From Prorocentrum cordatum (Eukaryota > Sar > Dinophyceae > Prorocentrales > Prorocentraceae): DNA of 30,000 nt. The notes below the pieces were generated by a model that worked only from the letters and a program-made list of their open reading frames with translations, made no database searches and was not told the DNA's origin. A program made the position numbers and the translations under genes. The stretch lies in contig CAUYUJ010007446.1 of NCBI GenBank assembly GCA_963575745.1, positions 577,501-607,500 on the forward strand, written 5' to 3'. The number at the start of each line of letters is the position of its first letter. Position 1 is the stretch's first letter. Shown piece by piece: positions 1 through 10,762 of this stretch.

Positions 1-690
1 ATTTGGGCCTCAAAAGGAAAACATTCCGGCCTGCGTAAGTATGTTGAAGTTTTCCGTGTTGTTGCAAGGCTGGCAGCGAGAGCCCCCCCCGCTGTGGCCC
101 AAGTGTGACCTGTCGGGAATTGAATATGTAGATCCTCGTCGGCCTGCTGGTGCGAAGAAGGGTCCTGGGCATTATTGGGCTTGGGTTCTTACGCGCTGGC
201 AATACCACGTCCGTTTGCGAGGGAAGAGAGGTGAGAACCGCCCCCCTCCAGGCACGTATTCTGTGCCCCCTCGCTTGAACCCAGAGTTGTCTTCAGTCCA
301 CGGCCACCTCTGTGCGCTATTGAATGCCCTGACGAATCTTTTCTGTGCATGTGTTTGGACCGTCGCCGCTACAGCACTGGTGGCAGAGTCGTCAAGCTTG
401 CCCAGCAGAGCACCCGCTCGGAGGATGGAGCCAGTCGCACGGCCTGGAACTATGTGTGGCTTGGTAGGCACCCGCAGCAGCGCGAGCGTGAGAGGGATGT
501 CCAGCTTCTTCTCTCTCCTTGGACTGTTGGCAATTTCGCTCCTCGTGCCCAGGCCCCGGAAGATCCCCCTCGGGGGTACAGTCGTGCCGTTGAAGAAGAT
601 TTTGTTATTTGGGAAGGAGCTTAGTGATCCTTAGTTGTTGTGCGGCGTGTCTTAGGTGTTCCTGAGGTTTTGCGATTGGAAGTCGAAGTT
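1..690. other. No recognised gene; open frame of unknown status
   Basis: A 197-codon plus-strand frame (41-634) opens here, starting MLKFSVLLQGWQREPPPLWP and ending GKELSDP. I recognise no family in it. The middle has a short hydrophobic stretch (SSFFSLLGLLAISLLVPRP) and the rest is basic and proline-rich. The overlapping frames are also open, as expected at this GC content, so openness alone is weak evidence. It could be an exon or a transposon fragment. Confidence 0.2.
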
Positions 691-1490
691 CAACTTATGA
701 CAAAATCGGGGCCTCGTTCCTTATTTCGTTTTTTAAGGCAGCCTTTCGACTGAAGCGCAGATGTCTGCTGGATCAGCGGCAGGATGCAGCAGGCCTGAGG
801 CCGCTGTCCTCCGCCGTGTGTCGATGCTCTCTTCCTCGATGAGCAGCCCCTCATCCCCGCCTGTGCTGGGCACTGCCGAGAGCTCAGATGAAGAGACGGT
901 TGACCTCCAGGTTCTCTCCTCGACATTGTCCCCTTCATTTGGGGGCATAAAAGCCGTGGAGGTTACAAAGCATCCTCCTTTCACTCTCCTCCTCCTCTTT
1001 TTTCCTTGCCTCCTTGCCGCCCTCCGGGAAGCAGGGCGGGAAGGAAAGTGTGTGGGGGAGAGGGGGTGAAGTACATGGGGGAGAGGGGGGTCAGGAGGGG
1101 AAGAAGTACCGATACCGCTGCTCGTCTCGAAGAGCCCTCGTCGCCACCGCTGGATTGTCCCCGAAATTATGGTCTGAACGCACCCCAGAGAGGTCCAGGG
1201 AGTAGCGGCATGATTAACTTCTTGTCCCCCCCATGGAAGGAGGTTCCCGAGTCGCTCTCTGACATTCACAGGGCCCGGCCAGGGCCCCTGGAGGCAGGTA
1301 ACTGATATTTCTTCTTTCCGTCGTGACTTGTTGTCACGGCGCGAGGGGGTCGGGGGGAGCAAGCGGACGTGCAGGCGGAGGAGGAGAAGAATGCGACACG
1401 GCTGGCGCTGCGCTCTGCGGAGCGCTAGGCGGACACAGGATGTCGAAGGGGCGGGGATCACGGGCCCCAGGCTGCTACATAGAGCGGCCT
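690..1490. other. Low-complexity DNA with one short coding-like frame
   Basis: Nothing is recognised with confidence. A plus frame at 761-1069 (102 codons) has a Ser/Pro/Glu-rich part (VLGTAESSDEETVDLQVL) that resembles disordered protein rather than random GC-rich translation, but it ends in a pyrimidine-rich tract near 980-1010. It may be an exon of an unidentified gene. The long minus-strand frame across the region is poly-serine read from GGA repeats and is not believed. Confidence 0.2.
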
Positions 1491-1512
1491 GCCCTACCGA
1501 CGACCATTGGGC

Positions 1513-1735
1513 GGAGGAGGAGGAGAAAGATGACGCGGAGGAGCAGGAGGAGCAGGAGGAGGAGGAGCATGAGGAGGAGGACGAGGAGGAGAGGAGGATG
1601 TGGAGGGCGTGGAGGACGAGGCGGAACGAGGGGTGGACGAGAACGTGGAGGAGCATGTGGAGGTTGAGGAGGAGGACGTGGATGACGTGGAGGAGGAGGG
1701 GGAAGAAGTGGAGGGCGTGGAGGACGAAGAGTACC
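1513..1735 (+). repeat. GGA-rich purine tract
   Basis: About 220 bases made mostly of GGA/GAG triplets, interrupted by GTGGA and GACGAG variants. The plus strand is almost all purine. It yields Glu/Arg/Gly-rich frames on plus and Ser/Pro-rich frames on minus that are by-products of the repeat. It forms one arm of an inverted pair with the pyrimidine tract downstream. Confidence 0.85.
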
Positions 1736-1914
1736 AGACGGGGTGGACGAGGAGGGATCGCCTCGCGGAGGGCAGGGGGCCGGCTGGCGCCCGCGACGAT
1801 GCGCAGGTGCCCAGCCTGCGCGCGGTTTTTTCGTGGGGCGAGGAGCTGCAGGCCCGAGCGGCAGCCCCCTGGGATCCTGCGTCGGGGTCGGCAGTCGAGG
1901 CTCGAGGACCATGT

Positions 1915-2062
1915 CTCTTTCTTCGATTACTCCTCATACTCCCCCTCTTCCTCGTCCTCCTCGTCCTCTCCTCCTTTCCTCCTCCTCCGCCTCCTCCTCC
2001 TCCTCGTCCTCGTCCTCGTCCTTCTCCTCATCCTTTTCCTCGCCTCCTCCCCCGCCTGCTCC
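1915..2062 (+). repeat. CCT/TCC-rich pyrimidine tract
   Basis: About 150 bases of TCC/CTC triplets on the plus strand, the opposite polarity to the purine tract at 1513-1735. About 180 bases of mixed sequence separate the two. The pair could fold as a large imperfect hairpin or form triplex DNA. Confidence 0.85.
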
Positions 2063-3240
2063 TCCTCGTCCTCCCCGTCTCCGTCTCATTCTCCCTAGTT
2101 TGGTGCGTCAGTTGACCTGGGCGCGCGTGGGAAGCACTGTCGCCCCGGGAGCCTGGAGGTGTGATGTGATGCAGGCATGCAGTGTTGCCGCCGCCACTCG
2201 TCGACGGCGTCAGCCTCGGAGGAGCCAGATTCGGGGAGCGAGGCATTGTTTTGTATTGTGTCTTGTTATGATACGTTGTCATGGGGTTGTGAGATGACGA
2301 TGAGATCAAGGAGGAGCGAGGTTCAAGGAGCGAGTCTCGAACATCGAGGGTTTGGGGCGTGGTTGGCTCTTTTCTGGGCCTCCTCGTCGCCGCGGCTTGA
2401 TCTGCCTCGAAGTTCTGGATATCATTCACCGCAATACAGGTCCGCAGGTCGGCCTCTGACCCCCGATGTCGTGAAACCGTCAAATCGGAAAGAGACAGCC
2501 TTTCATTGTCTTCGGCGTCCAGCTGCAGCTTTCGCGCTCTAGAGCTGTCACAGAATGAGCAGAGGAGATGGACGAGGAAACGGAGGACGGGAGGATACGA
2601 AAGGGAGAAGGAGCAGGGAGGTGGAGTAGAAGAGATGAAAAAGGATGAGGGGAAGGTAGGACGGCGACGAGGATGGGGCAGGATTAGGACGGGAGGAGGA
2701 ATACGACAACCATTCTGGTTTTGGATGCCGATGAGACGAAGAAGGGGAAGGAGGCAGTCTGTTGGAGGCAGGAGAGGCGACATCACCACCACCAGGGGAC
2801 GGCATCTTTAGCGAGGGGTCCACGATGCTTCCCCGAGTTGGAAATAGGGGATGTCTCGAGCGCGAGATGGGAGGACCAGACCACCAGGAGAACCCTCCCT
2901 GGCGCCTCGCGCTGGTCTTGGCGGTGTTGCCTGTGCTCGCTCCTACTTGGTGGGTAGGCCCTCGCCTCCCCTGCCCCCCCTTCCCCCCCACCGCCCCCGC
3001 CTCCTCCGGGAGCCACGTGACAAGCTTGAGCCTTTTTACATGGGCTGAGCATGGGGCAGCCTGCTCACAAGCAAGGCTTTGATCTAATGAGGCGATTCAG
3101 AAGCTGCGCCAGCGCCTGCATCACGCAACTCACTCGCGCGGTAGAGCGAAGGCGTTTGCGCACGTACACGAGTGATTTGTCCCTCGTGGGGATGAGCTGC
3201 GTGCGCCTCGCCAGCGGTTGCTGACACGTCGCGCTTTGAA
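2062..3240. other. Stretch without a recognised gene
   Basis: Mixed sequence with a purine-rich part near 2560-2720. The open frames on both strands are low in complexity or match nothing I know. A polyC-rich segment lies near 2970-3000. No RNA gene or motif was recognised. Confidence 0.5.
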
Positions 3241-3259
3241 CCACCGCGCCTAATCGGTT

Positions 3260-4578
3260 GTGCACGCCGGGCTCGGCATGCCTGCGCCAGAAGCCTTGGC
3301 GTCAAAGTTCACGTCGAGAGTTCGTGGGGTCGTGCCCTGCAAGAGAGGACCATGCGCGCCGCTGGCCCAGAAAGGCCACAGCGTGAAACCATCACCAACA
3401 GCGGACACCACTCCACAACGCCCACGCGGCGAGCAGGAAGAATGTCTGAAGGCCCCCGCGGAAGAAATACAGCGTATGCGAGCACAGGTGCGCGCACGCA
3501 CCTTGCCTGCAGGATGCGCGTGGAGCCGAAGCCTGGTCCCTCTTAATCCTGGACACAGCCCTCGCCGACACAAGGGGCCGACTGCAGCAGACACTTACGG
3601 AAAACAGGGTCGCGTTGGACGGTTTCCGCGCGTTTACCCGGTGGTGGGACTCGCGCAGTGTTCGCACCGTGGAGGATGCAACAGCAACCTTCAGCCGCGC
3701 TGCTCAGGATGCTCCCCGGGCCTCCTCAGCAGGCAGCCCGCCCCAACTCCATACGGACATTTGCGCGCCAGCCTGCAGGAATACGTCATGGACGCCGCAG
3801 ACCCCTGAGGGCACATGCACTTGGCAATCCTGCTGGGAGGACAGCAAGACGGAAGTCACGCAGGTCCACCCCGCACGGAAGGAAGGCCGAGTCTTCCGGC
3901 CGCCCCCAGACCAGCAGCAGGGGACCGAGGCAACCCTGCCAGGCAGACGAGGCCATCAATTCGACCCGCCGACGGACCCCGACAATGTCACCATTGTTGG
4001 CGCTAGCAGCAACATAGACGTCCACGAACCTGATCCGCAGGCCACGGTCCCAGGGAGCGTCCAAGCACGGATGCTGTCCTGGCCTGGGCCGCAGCTCCCA
4101 GCGGCCCAGACCAGGAACCCAATCCCGAGAAACAGTTCAGGAATGGATGCGCGGCCTAGTACGAGCGGCCGCAGCTACCAGGGAAAGACAGGAGGCGGAT
4201 TGTAACAGACATAGCAGGCCACAGCAGGAGGACGGAACCTGGCACCTTCCAGAGCGCGGCCCGCCGCGGAGTAGATATGGACCCCGAGGGATAAGCCTCG
4301 CTGCGATGGCCCAGGAGCTCGAGCAGGTCGAACAGGACGAGGAAGAGAGCGGGTTCGGCACCATCTCAGAAGCCCCGCCAGACGACTCCGTGAGCGGGTG
4401 CGCTGCTCAAGCAGCGTGCGCAATCTTCCGAGATGCGACGGGTTTGGACGAGGACCCAGCGGCGTGGCTAAGATCGGCAGTGTTTGTGTGCATACGCCCC
4501 AAGTTCCACGCCATGCTCCGTCCGCCTCTAGGAGTCAAGGGCATCGATGGAACTCCGCTTGACACGCTGGCCCAGTAG
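3260..4578 (+). pseudogene. Broken plus-strand coding-like region upstream of the RING finger
   Basis: Three plus frames in turn look like protein: about 3260-3530 (with EEIQRMRAQVRART, coiled-coil-like), then the frame through 3615-4205 (with ADTRGRLQQTLTENRVALDG just upstream), then 4147-4578. The last has an acidic stretch, QELEQVEQDEEESGFGTISE, followed by CAIFRDATGLDEDPAAWLRS, and stops at a TAG near 4577. No family is recognised. The frame jumps suggest a decayed or error-containing polyprotein. It shares strand and base composition with the RING and methyltransferase segments, so it may belong to the same element (inference). Confidence 0.35.
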
Positions 4579-4685
4579 CTCAACATAACAAAATCAGCAT
4601 CTCGGGGCCCACGGCAACGACGGACCGCCAGTACACCCGTGCGGGTTGTTCGGCAGATCGACCTTTAAAGACACGGCGAGGTCCC

Positions 4686-5063
4686 TTGCAGCATCCGTCA
4701 ACACCGATGCGCCGGGCCATACCCCCACCATCCACGACGCAAACCATTCCACGCAGCGGCGACCCGTGCCCGATCTGCCACGGACCGCTCTCATCGGTTT
4801 TGGTCGCTGTCATCCTGTGTGGACACAGGGTCGACGGCAGATGCCTGCTGGCTAACAGGAGCCACCGCGACGCGGGACAAACCGCCTGCCGGCTATGCAG
4901 AGGGGAAGACAACGGAGCCAACCTGATCGCGGCCGTTGACAGCAGCGGGGGCCACATCATGGACCACGTGACAAACCCAGCGCCGGCGAGCCCAAACGCG
5001 ATTGGCAGCGGCAGCAGCTTGCTAGAAGCCCCCGTCACATCAACGCACTCAGGGGCGCGGTAA
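4686..5063 (+). CDS. RING-type zinc finger protein fragment (Asp at ligand four)
   Basis: The frame has the full spacing of a classical RING finger: C-x2-C (CPIC, from 4767), 13 residues, C-x-H (CGH), two residues, Asp, two residues, Cys (DGRC), 13 residues, then C-x2-C (CRLC, ending 4898). The fourth metal ligand, usually His or Cys, is Asp, a substitution known in some RING proteins. RING domains bind two zinc ions and usually act as E3 ubiquitin ligases. No other domain is visible in the frame: the N-terminal side is Pro/Thr-rich and the C-terminal side is Ala/Gly/Ser-rich. No ATG start is evident; the frame begins at a TTG. It is probably an internal part of a larger broken polyprotein, or an exon. 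The motif is clear, but function is not shown. Confidence 0.55.
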   Translation: MQHPSTPMRRAIPPPSTTQTIPRSGDPCPICHGPLSSVLVAVILCGHRVDGRCLLANRSHRDAGQTACRLCRGEDNGANLIAAVDSSGGHIMDHVTNPAPASPNAIGSGSSLLEAPVTSTHSGAR

Positions 5064-5640
5064 GGGTTCCGGGGCCCGCCCTAGCAGCCCCGCCCGCCCT
5101 GGCCATCACCACGGGGGATCAGCCTAGGCCAGCCGCCCACCTCGCCGTCAAAGCACTGACGCCCCAAGACCAACAGGCCATAGCGGGCCCAGCACAGTTC
5201 ATGAGAGAAAGAACACGAGGCGGCGCCAGAAGCGGCCTGAGCGATGGGAGAGACCCTAGAAGCAGAGGGGCCGCTAACGCAGCCTCCAACCAGCCGCGCT
5301 CAGCTGCCTCGCCCGCCCTCCCCAGCCCCCCGCCAAGACCACTCTGGCTTCGAGAAAGACTTCGAGAATCCCCCCTCGTCGCGCCCGATAGATGGGCGGG
5401 AGTCGCGGCCAGGCGCCCCCCGCGGAGCGAGCGGAGGCGATCGAACGCCTCAGGGTTCCCAGTGGGTGCGATTGTCCTTGCCGCCCGCGAAGTACGCGCC
5501 GCCTCGGTGGCGTCGCCCTGGGCCCACGACCGGGCGCGCGCTGCGGGGCATGCTGACCTCGCGTTCGCCCCCCAAGCCCAATGGCACAAGAACAGCTGAG
5601 AGGGGTGCTCGCCAGGCACAGACAAGCCAGAGACGAGGCC
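5064..5640. other. GC-rich stretch with no recognised domain
   Basis: All frames are open over long distances because of GC content and look Arg/Pro/Ala-rich. The long minus-strand frames (up to 326 codons) match nothing known and are treated as shadows. No repeat or RNA gene was seen. Confidence 0.4.
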
Positions 5641-7229
5641 GATGACCGCCCCCTCCCGTTGCGCAATTGATCGACGTGAGCGCGCGGCAGGTTGATTGCA
5701 CCATAGGGGCCGTCGGGGTCGACGGCGCCCCTTGCACGCCGCTGGCGCTCGGCGTAGGGGGGCCGCGGTCCCAGGAGGAACTGGCACGGCCCCCCTCGCC
5801 GCCAGCGCCCGCGCCAGGCGGGGGCAGAGTGCTGTCGGCAGGGCCAGACACCTCGCCCCCAGTTGCCTTCCCGCGCAGCCGAGGCAATTCTGGACGCGCG
5901 CAGCTAATGGCCATGTGCATCGACTTTGACGAGAAACCGCCAATGTCTTTGCGCGCGCCTGCAGTGGCGTCGCCTTGGGGAGGTCGCCTCGCCAACGCAA
6001 GAGACGCCCCGGACATCGCGGCCCCGGATTCCGCCAACGTCCACGCCATAGGTACCGTCGCCCACTGGGCAGCGTGGCTGCAGAGCAGCGGGGCGCCACC
6101 TAGAATGGGCAACCGCAACCATAACGCCCCCGAGCATCCCCGACGCCCTCCAACCATGTGCAGAGCACCTTGCCCGCCACTCCATCCGAATTTACATTCA
6201 CGCCTCAGACCCAGCGAGAGTCGAAGCAGCCGCGGAAGCCTCATATAGAATGCGCGCATCCGCCCAACAGCCCAACCGCACGGATGCGTCGACGAGCGCC
6301 GTGTGCTTCAGCCACACCATGGACGCTGTGCGCATCCCGGTTCGGGCAGGAGCCATCCCCCTGACCTGCGCTTATGTTTCGCGCGCCGATCGAGCCCCTT
6401 GGCGCCCTGTAGGGCTGGCGGCCGCCTGCCAGCTCCTCATTGGCACTCCCCCCGCCGCCGCAGCCCCACTTTGCGACGCCTGATCGAGGCGCTGCCCAGG
6501 GCGATTGCCGACCACGGGCAACCGAGCGCGGTTGCGCCCAAGAGAAACGCAGTCGCCAGCCCAAACGGAGGACCCCCATCCCTGGTGTTTCTCAAGGACC
6601 CCGAAGATGGGCACCACCGAAGATGGAATATCGCCACTCCAGGCCAGGGGGGCCCCACTGCAATTTGCGACGCAGCGGGGGCCACTATGGGCAGGGGGGC
6701 GGCGATATACGCCTGGCACCCAGACACCGACGACTACCAAGACATGTTCCAAATCACAAGCATGCAAACTACCCGATTGGGCAGGGATGGAACAGCCGCA
6801 GGATGGCCCGCCGCCCGACACCTAAACCCCAACGACTTGCGTCCACCGCGCAGGGGTCTGCGCGCCATGAGTGCACGGGCGGGGCACGTGGCCTGGGCTG
6901 CCCCGCCCACGGACGACCACGCGCCCGCCCTCGCCCAGCCCCAGCCCCATTCTATTACCACTGCATGGGGTTCGAGTCGCGTCGAATGCGCGCGCGCACC
7001 CACCACAGGAGCGCGATCCGTCGTGTTCCACGGGCTCGGTGCTGGAGCGCGTGACGTTGACATTCGCCTCGCGATATTCGCCCTGCTGGCTGGGGGCCAA
7101 GTCGCAGTCGCAATCCCCAGCGAGCTGGCCACCCTAGCCACGAGTGTGCCGACGCGGATAACTTTGATCCTCCCAGCAGCCACCGACGCCGTTTCGATTG
7201 ACAGCAACCTGCAGCGACTTTCGGTCTAG
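5640..7229 (+). pseudogene. Coding-like polyprotein remnant of unknown family
   Basis: Plus-strand segments have balanced, protein-like composition but change frame. Near 5880-6080 is RAQLMAMCIDFDEKPPMSLR. Near 6100-6483 is a frame with HLARHSIRIYIHASDPARVE and DAVRIPVRAGAIPLTCAYVS. From about 6490 to 7229 a frame carries ICDAAGATMGRGAAIYAW and later RDVDIRLAIFALLAGGQVAV, ending in TAG. The DAAG-x-GRGAA-x-Y pattern faintly recalls the first strand of an RNase H fold, but this is a guess. Strand and composition fit the methyltransferase-bearing region downstream. I do not recognise the protein. Confidence 0.35.
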
Positions 7230-9130
7230 ATCCGAGGGCAGTCAGTCAGCGGCGACGTCTGGGTGGCCAGCCGGCGCGCCGCTGCGCCGCCCCCCCGCGC
7301 CGGGCGCCCTCGGCACGAGTCCAATAGGCGAACCAAGGGAGCGCACCTGGCTCGATAGAAGCAACAACATGTCCCCCGAACCAGGCCCATCGCGGCCTGC
7401 CCAGCGCCCTCCCCCCCGTGCAGGTGCTACTCCTGCGGGTGTCCGCCGACGACCCAACTCCGAAGCCCCCCGGCCTAGCGCCCCGCGATCCTATCTTCGC
7501 GGCCCAGCTCATCCGTGGGAGATTCAGAGCAGCGCTGCCCCTTCCACGGGCAGTCTGCCCTGGCGCCAATGATCCAGGGGCGCGCCGAAGTAGCAGCCGA
7601 CGGGCAGGGGCTGGGCAGACCGATCAGCAGATATGTTTTGAGCATGGCCCCGCTCGACAGATACCACGAGCTGATGAGGGGCTGGGCATCAGCGGCGCGA
7701 CGCAACGGCTCGACCCGCATGCGCAATAGATTTGGACCCCCAACGACCCGAACTACTTACACTGCCCGGCCTCCATGTCTGCGCGCCCCCGGGGCGCGCG
7801 GCACAGACGGCGAGGCGCGAGCGGCCCGTCGGCCGCGCGAGGGCGCGGAAGACGCCTTGGCCGCCGACGAAGCCAGGGCCCACGCTGCCCACGCGGAAGA
7901 CCGAACCAGAGCGGGGCCTGGTAGAGGCCCACGAGGGCCAGGCGGGAGCGGGGCCGACCCCTCCCCCCCAAGTGCCCGAGTCACAGCCGGGCGGCCTCTG
8001 GGCCCCCAGCGCGGCCCCGCGTCGGCGGGCAACTTCCAGGGAACGCTGCAGAAGAACCCCGGCAGCCGCAGCAGACCTTAGGTAACCGCGCACGCCCCCG
8101 CAGCGTGGGCCAACGCACGCGCCCCCTAGAAAAGGGCCAACATAACCCCATCGCCAGACAACGCGCGGCTGCAGGTGGACGGGCAAGGACCGAGCGCCGC
8201 AGGCCGCGACCAAGCAAATTAACCCAGGCCCTCCGCCGGAAGGCTGCCACCAGGGGATGCCACCCCCAGCCCCCCCGGCGGGCGCCAGCAAGACACGCGG
8301 CGCTCAAGCGGCCGAGGCCGGGGCGGAGCGCCAACGGGGCCCCCGGGCGCGAGCGCCAACCCCAGACCTGCAGACCACGGCGCCGCGCCCCCGATTGGGG
8401 GCGCGGCTGGCCAGAGCGCGCGGGCCTCGAACGGCGCCGCCCTCGCGCCGGCGCCGCAGAGAGGACCGGCCTGAGGTGGGGACCAGGGCCGCCCCGACCA
8501 CGTCGGCGCAGAGGCCGCAAGCATTTTCGACAGAGCCTGGCACATACGACACGGCAGAGAGACGAGGCTCTCCCCGGCGTGACTGGCCGCGAAGGAATCG
8601 AACGCCGTCTCGACAACCCAGCGGGCGCCTCTACCGCTCTGCGAAGCCAGCTACTAGCGGGAGGACCCATAGACAATAACAAAAACCAGGTTCGAAGCCT
8701 CGCGCCCGCTGAAATTTGCGGCCGCGGGCGCGCCCGCATTTGGAATGACTGGGTCGACGCAGCCGTCGGCGCGGTCCGCGCCGAGCGGCTGCGCGACTCC
8801 AGCAGGGGAAACAGGAACGCAGCAGGGGAAGCGCCTGGCCCCAACGACCAGCAGCTTCTCCTACCGACCATCGACCACCGCGGCAAGAGATCCTCCCTGA
8901 CCCCTGGCCCACTTCAGCCCAGATGGCCGCCAGACACGAAACCGCGCTGGCGCCGATTCACTACGTAATAGAAGGGTAGCTAGGGTCTCTAGTCAACACC
9001 GGACGCTAGGATAGACGCCAGGCCATCGCCCAGATGCTCGTGGGTGGGACTGCAGAGGGCGGGGTGGGCTCCGCATCGCGGCAAGTGACCGCACCCAGAC
9101 TGATGCGGGGGGCCGTGACTGGCGACCTTA
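7230..9130 (+). pseudogene. GC-rich coding-like remnant, family not recognised
   Basis: Two segments stand out from the general Arg/Pro/Ala-rich translation. Around 7620-7730 a frame reads RYVLSMAPLDRYHELMRGW. Around 8625-8968 another reads LLAGGPIDNNKNQVRSLAPA followed by ICGRGRARIWNDWVDAAVGA, ending at a TAA. Between them all frames are open and none is convincing. It is likely part of the same broken plus-strand unit. No motif allows a function. Confidence 0.3.
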
Positions 9131-9149
9131 GAAGCATGGCACGGGAGAC

Positions 9150-10440
9150 GATGTGATGGCTGGACATTTAAACGAGCGTTTCGATGGGCTCGCACGTTTC
9201 TTGGACACGCAGGGACTCCCAGGGGCATGCGACCCATCCTCGCAGGAACCCGCGAACGTCAACCTTGCCCTGGACCTAGCCTGCATCCGCGTCTGCCAAA
9301 ATGGGACATCTAGCGCCGCCCACCGTCCTCCCCCCACCAGAGCCCTTCGATCCACTTTCGAGTGACCTCCTACACCGCATTCTCGCGGGTGCCGCAGGAG
9401 ACGAGCCCAACGGGCTCCACCGGCGGACCAGACTGCATCAAAACCGCCGCGTTCGCCCTTGGGCCCGCGCCAGCAACGAGCGGCAACGTTGACGACCCCG
9501 AGCAATGGTCTAGGAGAGCCCGAGCCCCGCCGGCTGGGGGCGCGCCCTCCGCCGCCGCCCGCGGCGCATCGCGCGCGCCGCCCGACGCGAGACTTGGAGG
9601 CGCGCCCCAGACAACGGCACGCGAGCGCGCTCCATCGGCACCGGCGCCGAGAGGCCCGCCGCACAGACTGGCGCGGTGACAAGTGCCCGCCACCGTTCCC
9701 GCGCAGCCGACCCCGCCAGGGCGAGGGCGCCGCGCCCAGCCCCACAAGTATCCCCATCCCCCGGAGCAGCATCGACTGCAAACCGGGCCCACTCTACATG
9801 CGAGCGCGGCGGGGTCAGCGACCGACGTCCCTGCCCCCCCCCCCAGCCTGGAACAGCGCGCAATGTGCAATGTCCAGATGGCAGTCGACGCGCCAGCCCC
9901 GGACACGGGCAGCGAGGCGCCCCAGACAAGCGCAATTGACGTGAATGACAGTCACATCATCGGCGGCCCAGCGCAAGCTGGAACCCCCGCGGGGGCCTGC
10001 ACTCGGCGTCTGCGCGACCGAGCTGCCGCGACCAGCGCCCCGCCCAGCAGGACACGCCGTCAGAGACGCACCGGCGACGAGATTGGGAGATTGGCGATGG
10101 GCACCCCCCCCAGACACCCGCGACGTCCTCCGAGCAGTCTGGGGGGCGCGCGCGGACCTAAGCACAGGATAAACGCCCGTGCTCCCACAGGACCCCTTAA
10201 TCGAGGCACGCCTACGCGCCGGCATCATGTCCCACGAGTCCATATGCGCGGCCGCAACTGCTCTCGAGACCGCAGGAATCGCGCAGCGGACGCGCACAGC
10301 GGACTCCAGCGCTGACACCTCGGGCTTCCTGGGATGGAACCCGAATGCCCACGCGGAACGCACGGGTGACGCAGGTGACAGACCGCCCCAGGACACGAAT
10401 TCCGTAAGAGTGGAAGCCAAGCCACGACGGCCTGTCACCC
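9150..10440 (+). pseudogene. Coding-like remnant leading to the methyltransferase fragment
   Basis: A frame from 9153 starts MMAGHLNERFDGLARFLDTQ and continues through LALDLACIRVCQNG. A second (about 9362-9520) has TGGPDCIKTAAFALGPAPAT. A third (10179-10440) has RAGIMSHESICAAATALETA. Each is interrupted by a stop or frame change. The frame of the methyltransferase itself contains a TAA (10405-10407) and a TAG (10441-10443) immediately upstream of its first motif, so the join is broken. No family is recognised. Confidence 0.35.
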
Positions 10441-10443
10441 TAG

Positions 10444-10752
10444 GTGTCTCTATTCGACGGAGTAGGTACAGCGCGGTTGGCAATGGGCGACCTTGTCAAC
10501 GTGCTAAGGAGGTACATCCATTTCCACGAAATAGCACTAGCTGAGATCGGTCGGGACCTGGCAGGAAGGGTAGCTAGGCACGTGAGCCAGGACAGAGCCA
10601 AAATAAGGGACAGTGGCCCAACACACAACATCCTCGCCGCGGACGTCTGGGACGTCGTCGTAAAGCAGATTCAACAACCCAGCCCCGACGGGCTACCCCA
10701 TGCCACGTCGATGCCCTGGGCGGACTTTCTCGTTAACCTGACGGTCCTTAGT
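10444..10752 (+). pseudogene. C5-cytosine DNA methyltransferase, N-terminal fragment
   Basis: The frame begins VSLFDGVGTARLAMGDL, which matches the AdoMet-binding motif I of C5-cytosine methyltransferases (FDGxGT/A type). About 20 residues later FHEIALAE sits where the family's motif II acidic residue lies, and AADVWDVV fits motif III. The next expected element, the catalytic GG(S/P)PCQ loop, is absent: after LVNLTVLS the frame runs into the GTC-derived array. Only about 100 of the usual 300-plus residues remain, so it cannot be active. No start codon is present and a TAG directly precedes the motif. Dinoflagellate retrotransposons are known to carry such enzymes (established knowledge), and the broken plus-strand region upstream fits that setting (inference). 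A host gene exon is the alternative. Confidence 0.7.
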
Positions 10753-10762
10753 CCGTTGCGCG

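Noticed and set aside
733-1656. A 307-codon minus-strand frame
   Set aside because: Its N-terminal part is poly-Ser from GGA repeats, and the remainder matches nothing and lies opposite low-complexity DNA.
3024-3050. CTTGAGCC...TGGGCTGAG, resembling a reverse-strand spliced leader
   Set aside because: Only the first eight bases fit; the middle and end do not align well and no SL RNA gene features follow.
5119-6259. Minus-strand frames of 269 and 326 codons
   Set aside because: Arg/Ala/Gly/Pro-rich with no motif. They lie opposite better plus-strand frames and are expected at this GC content.
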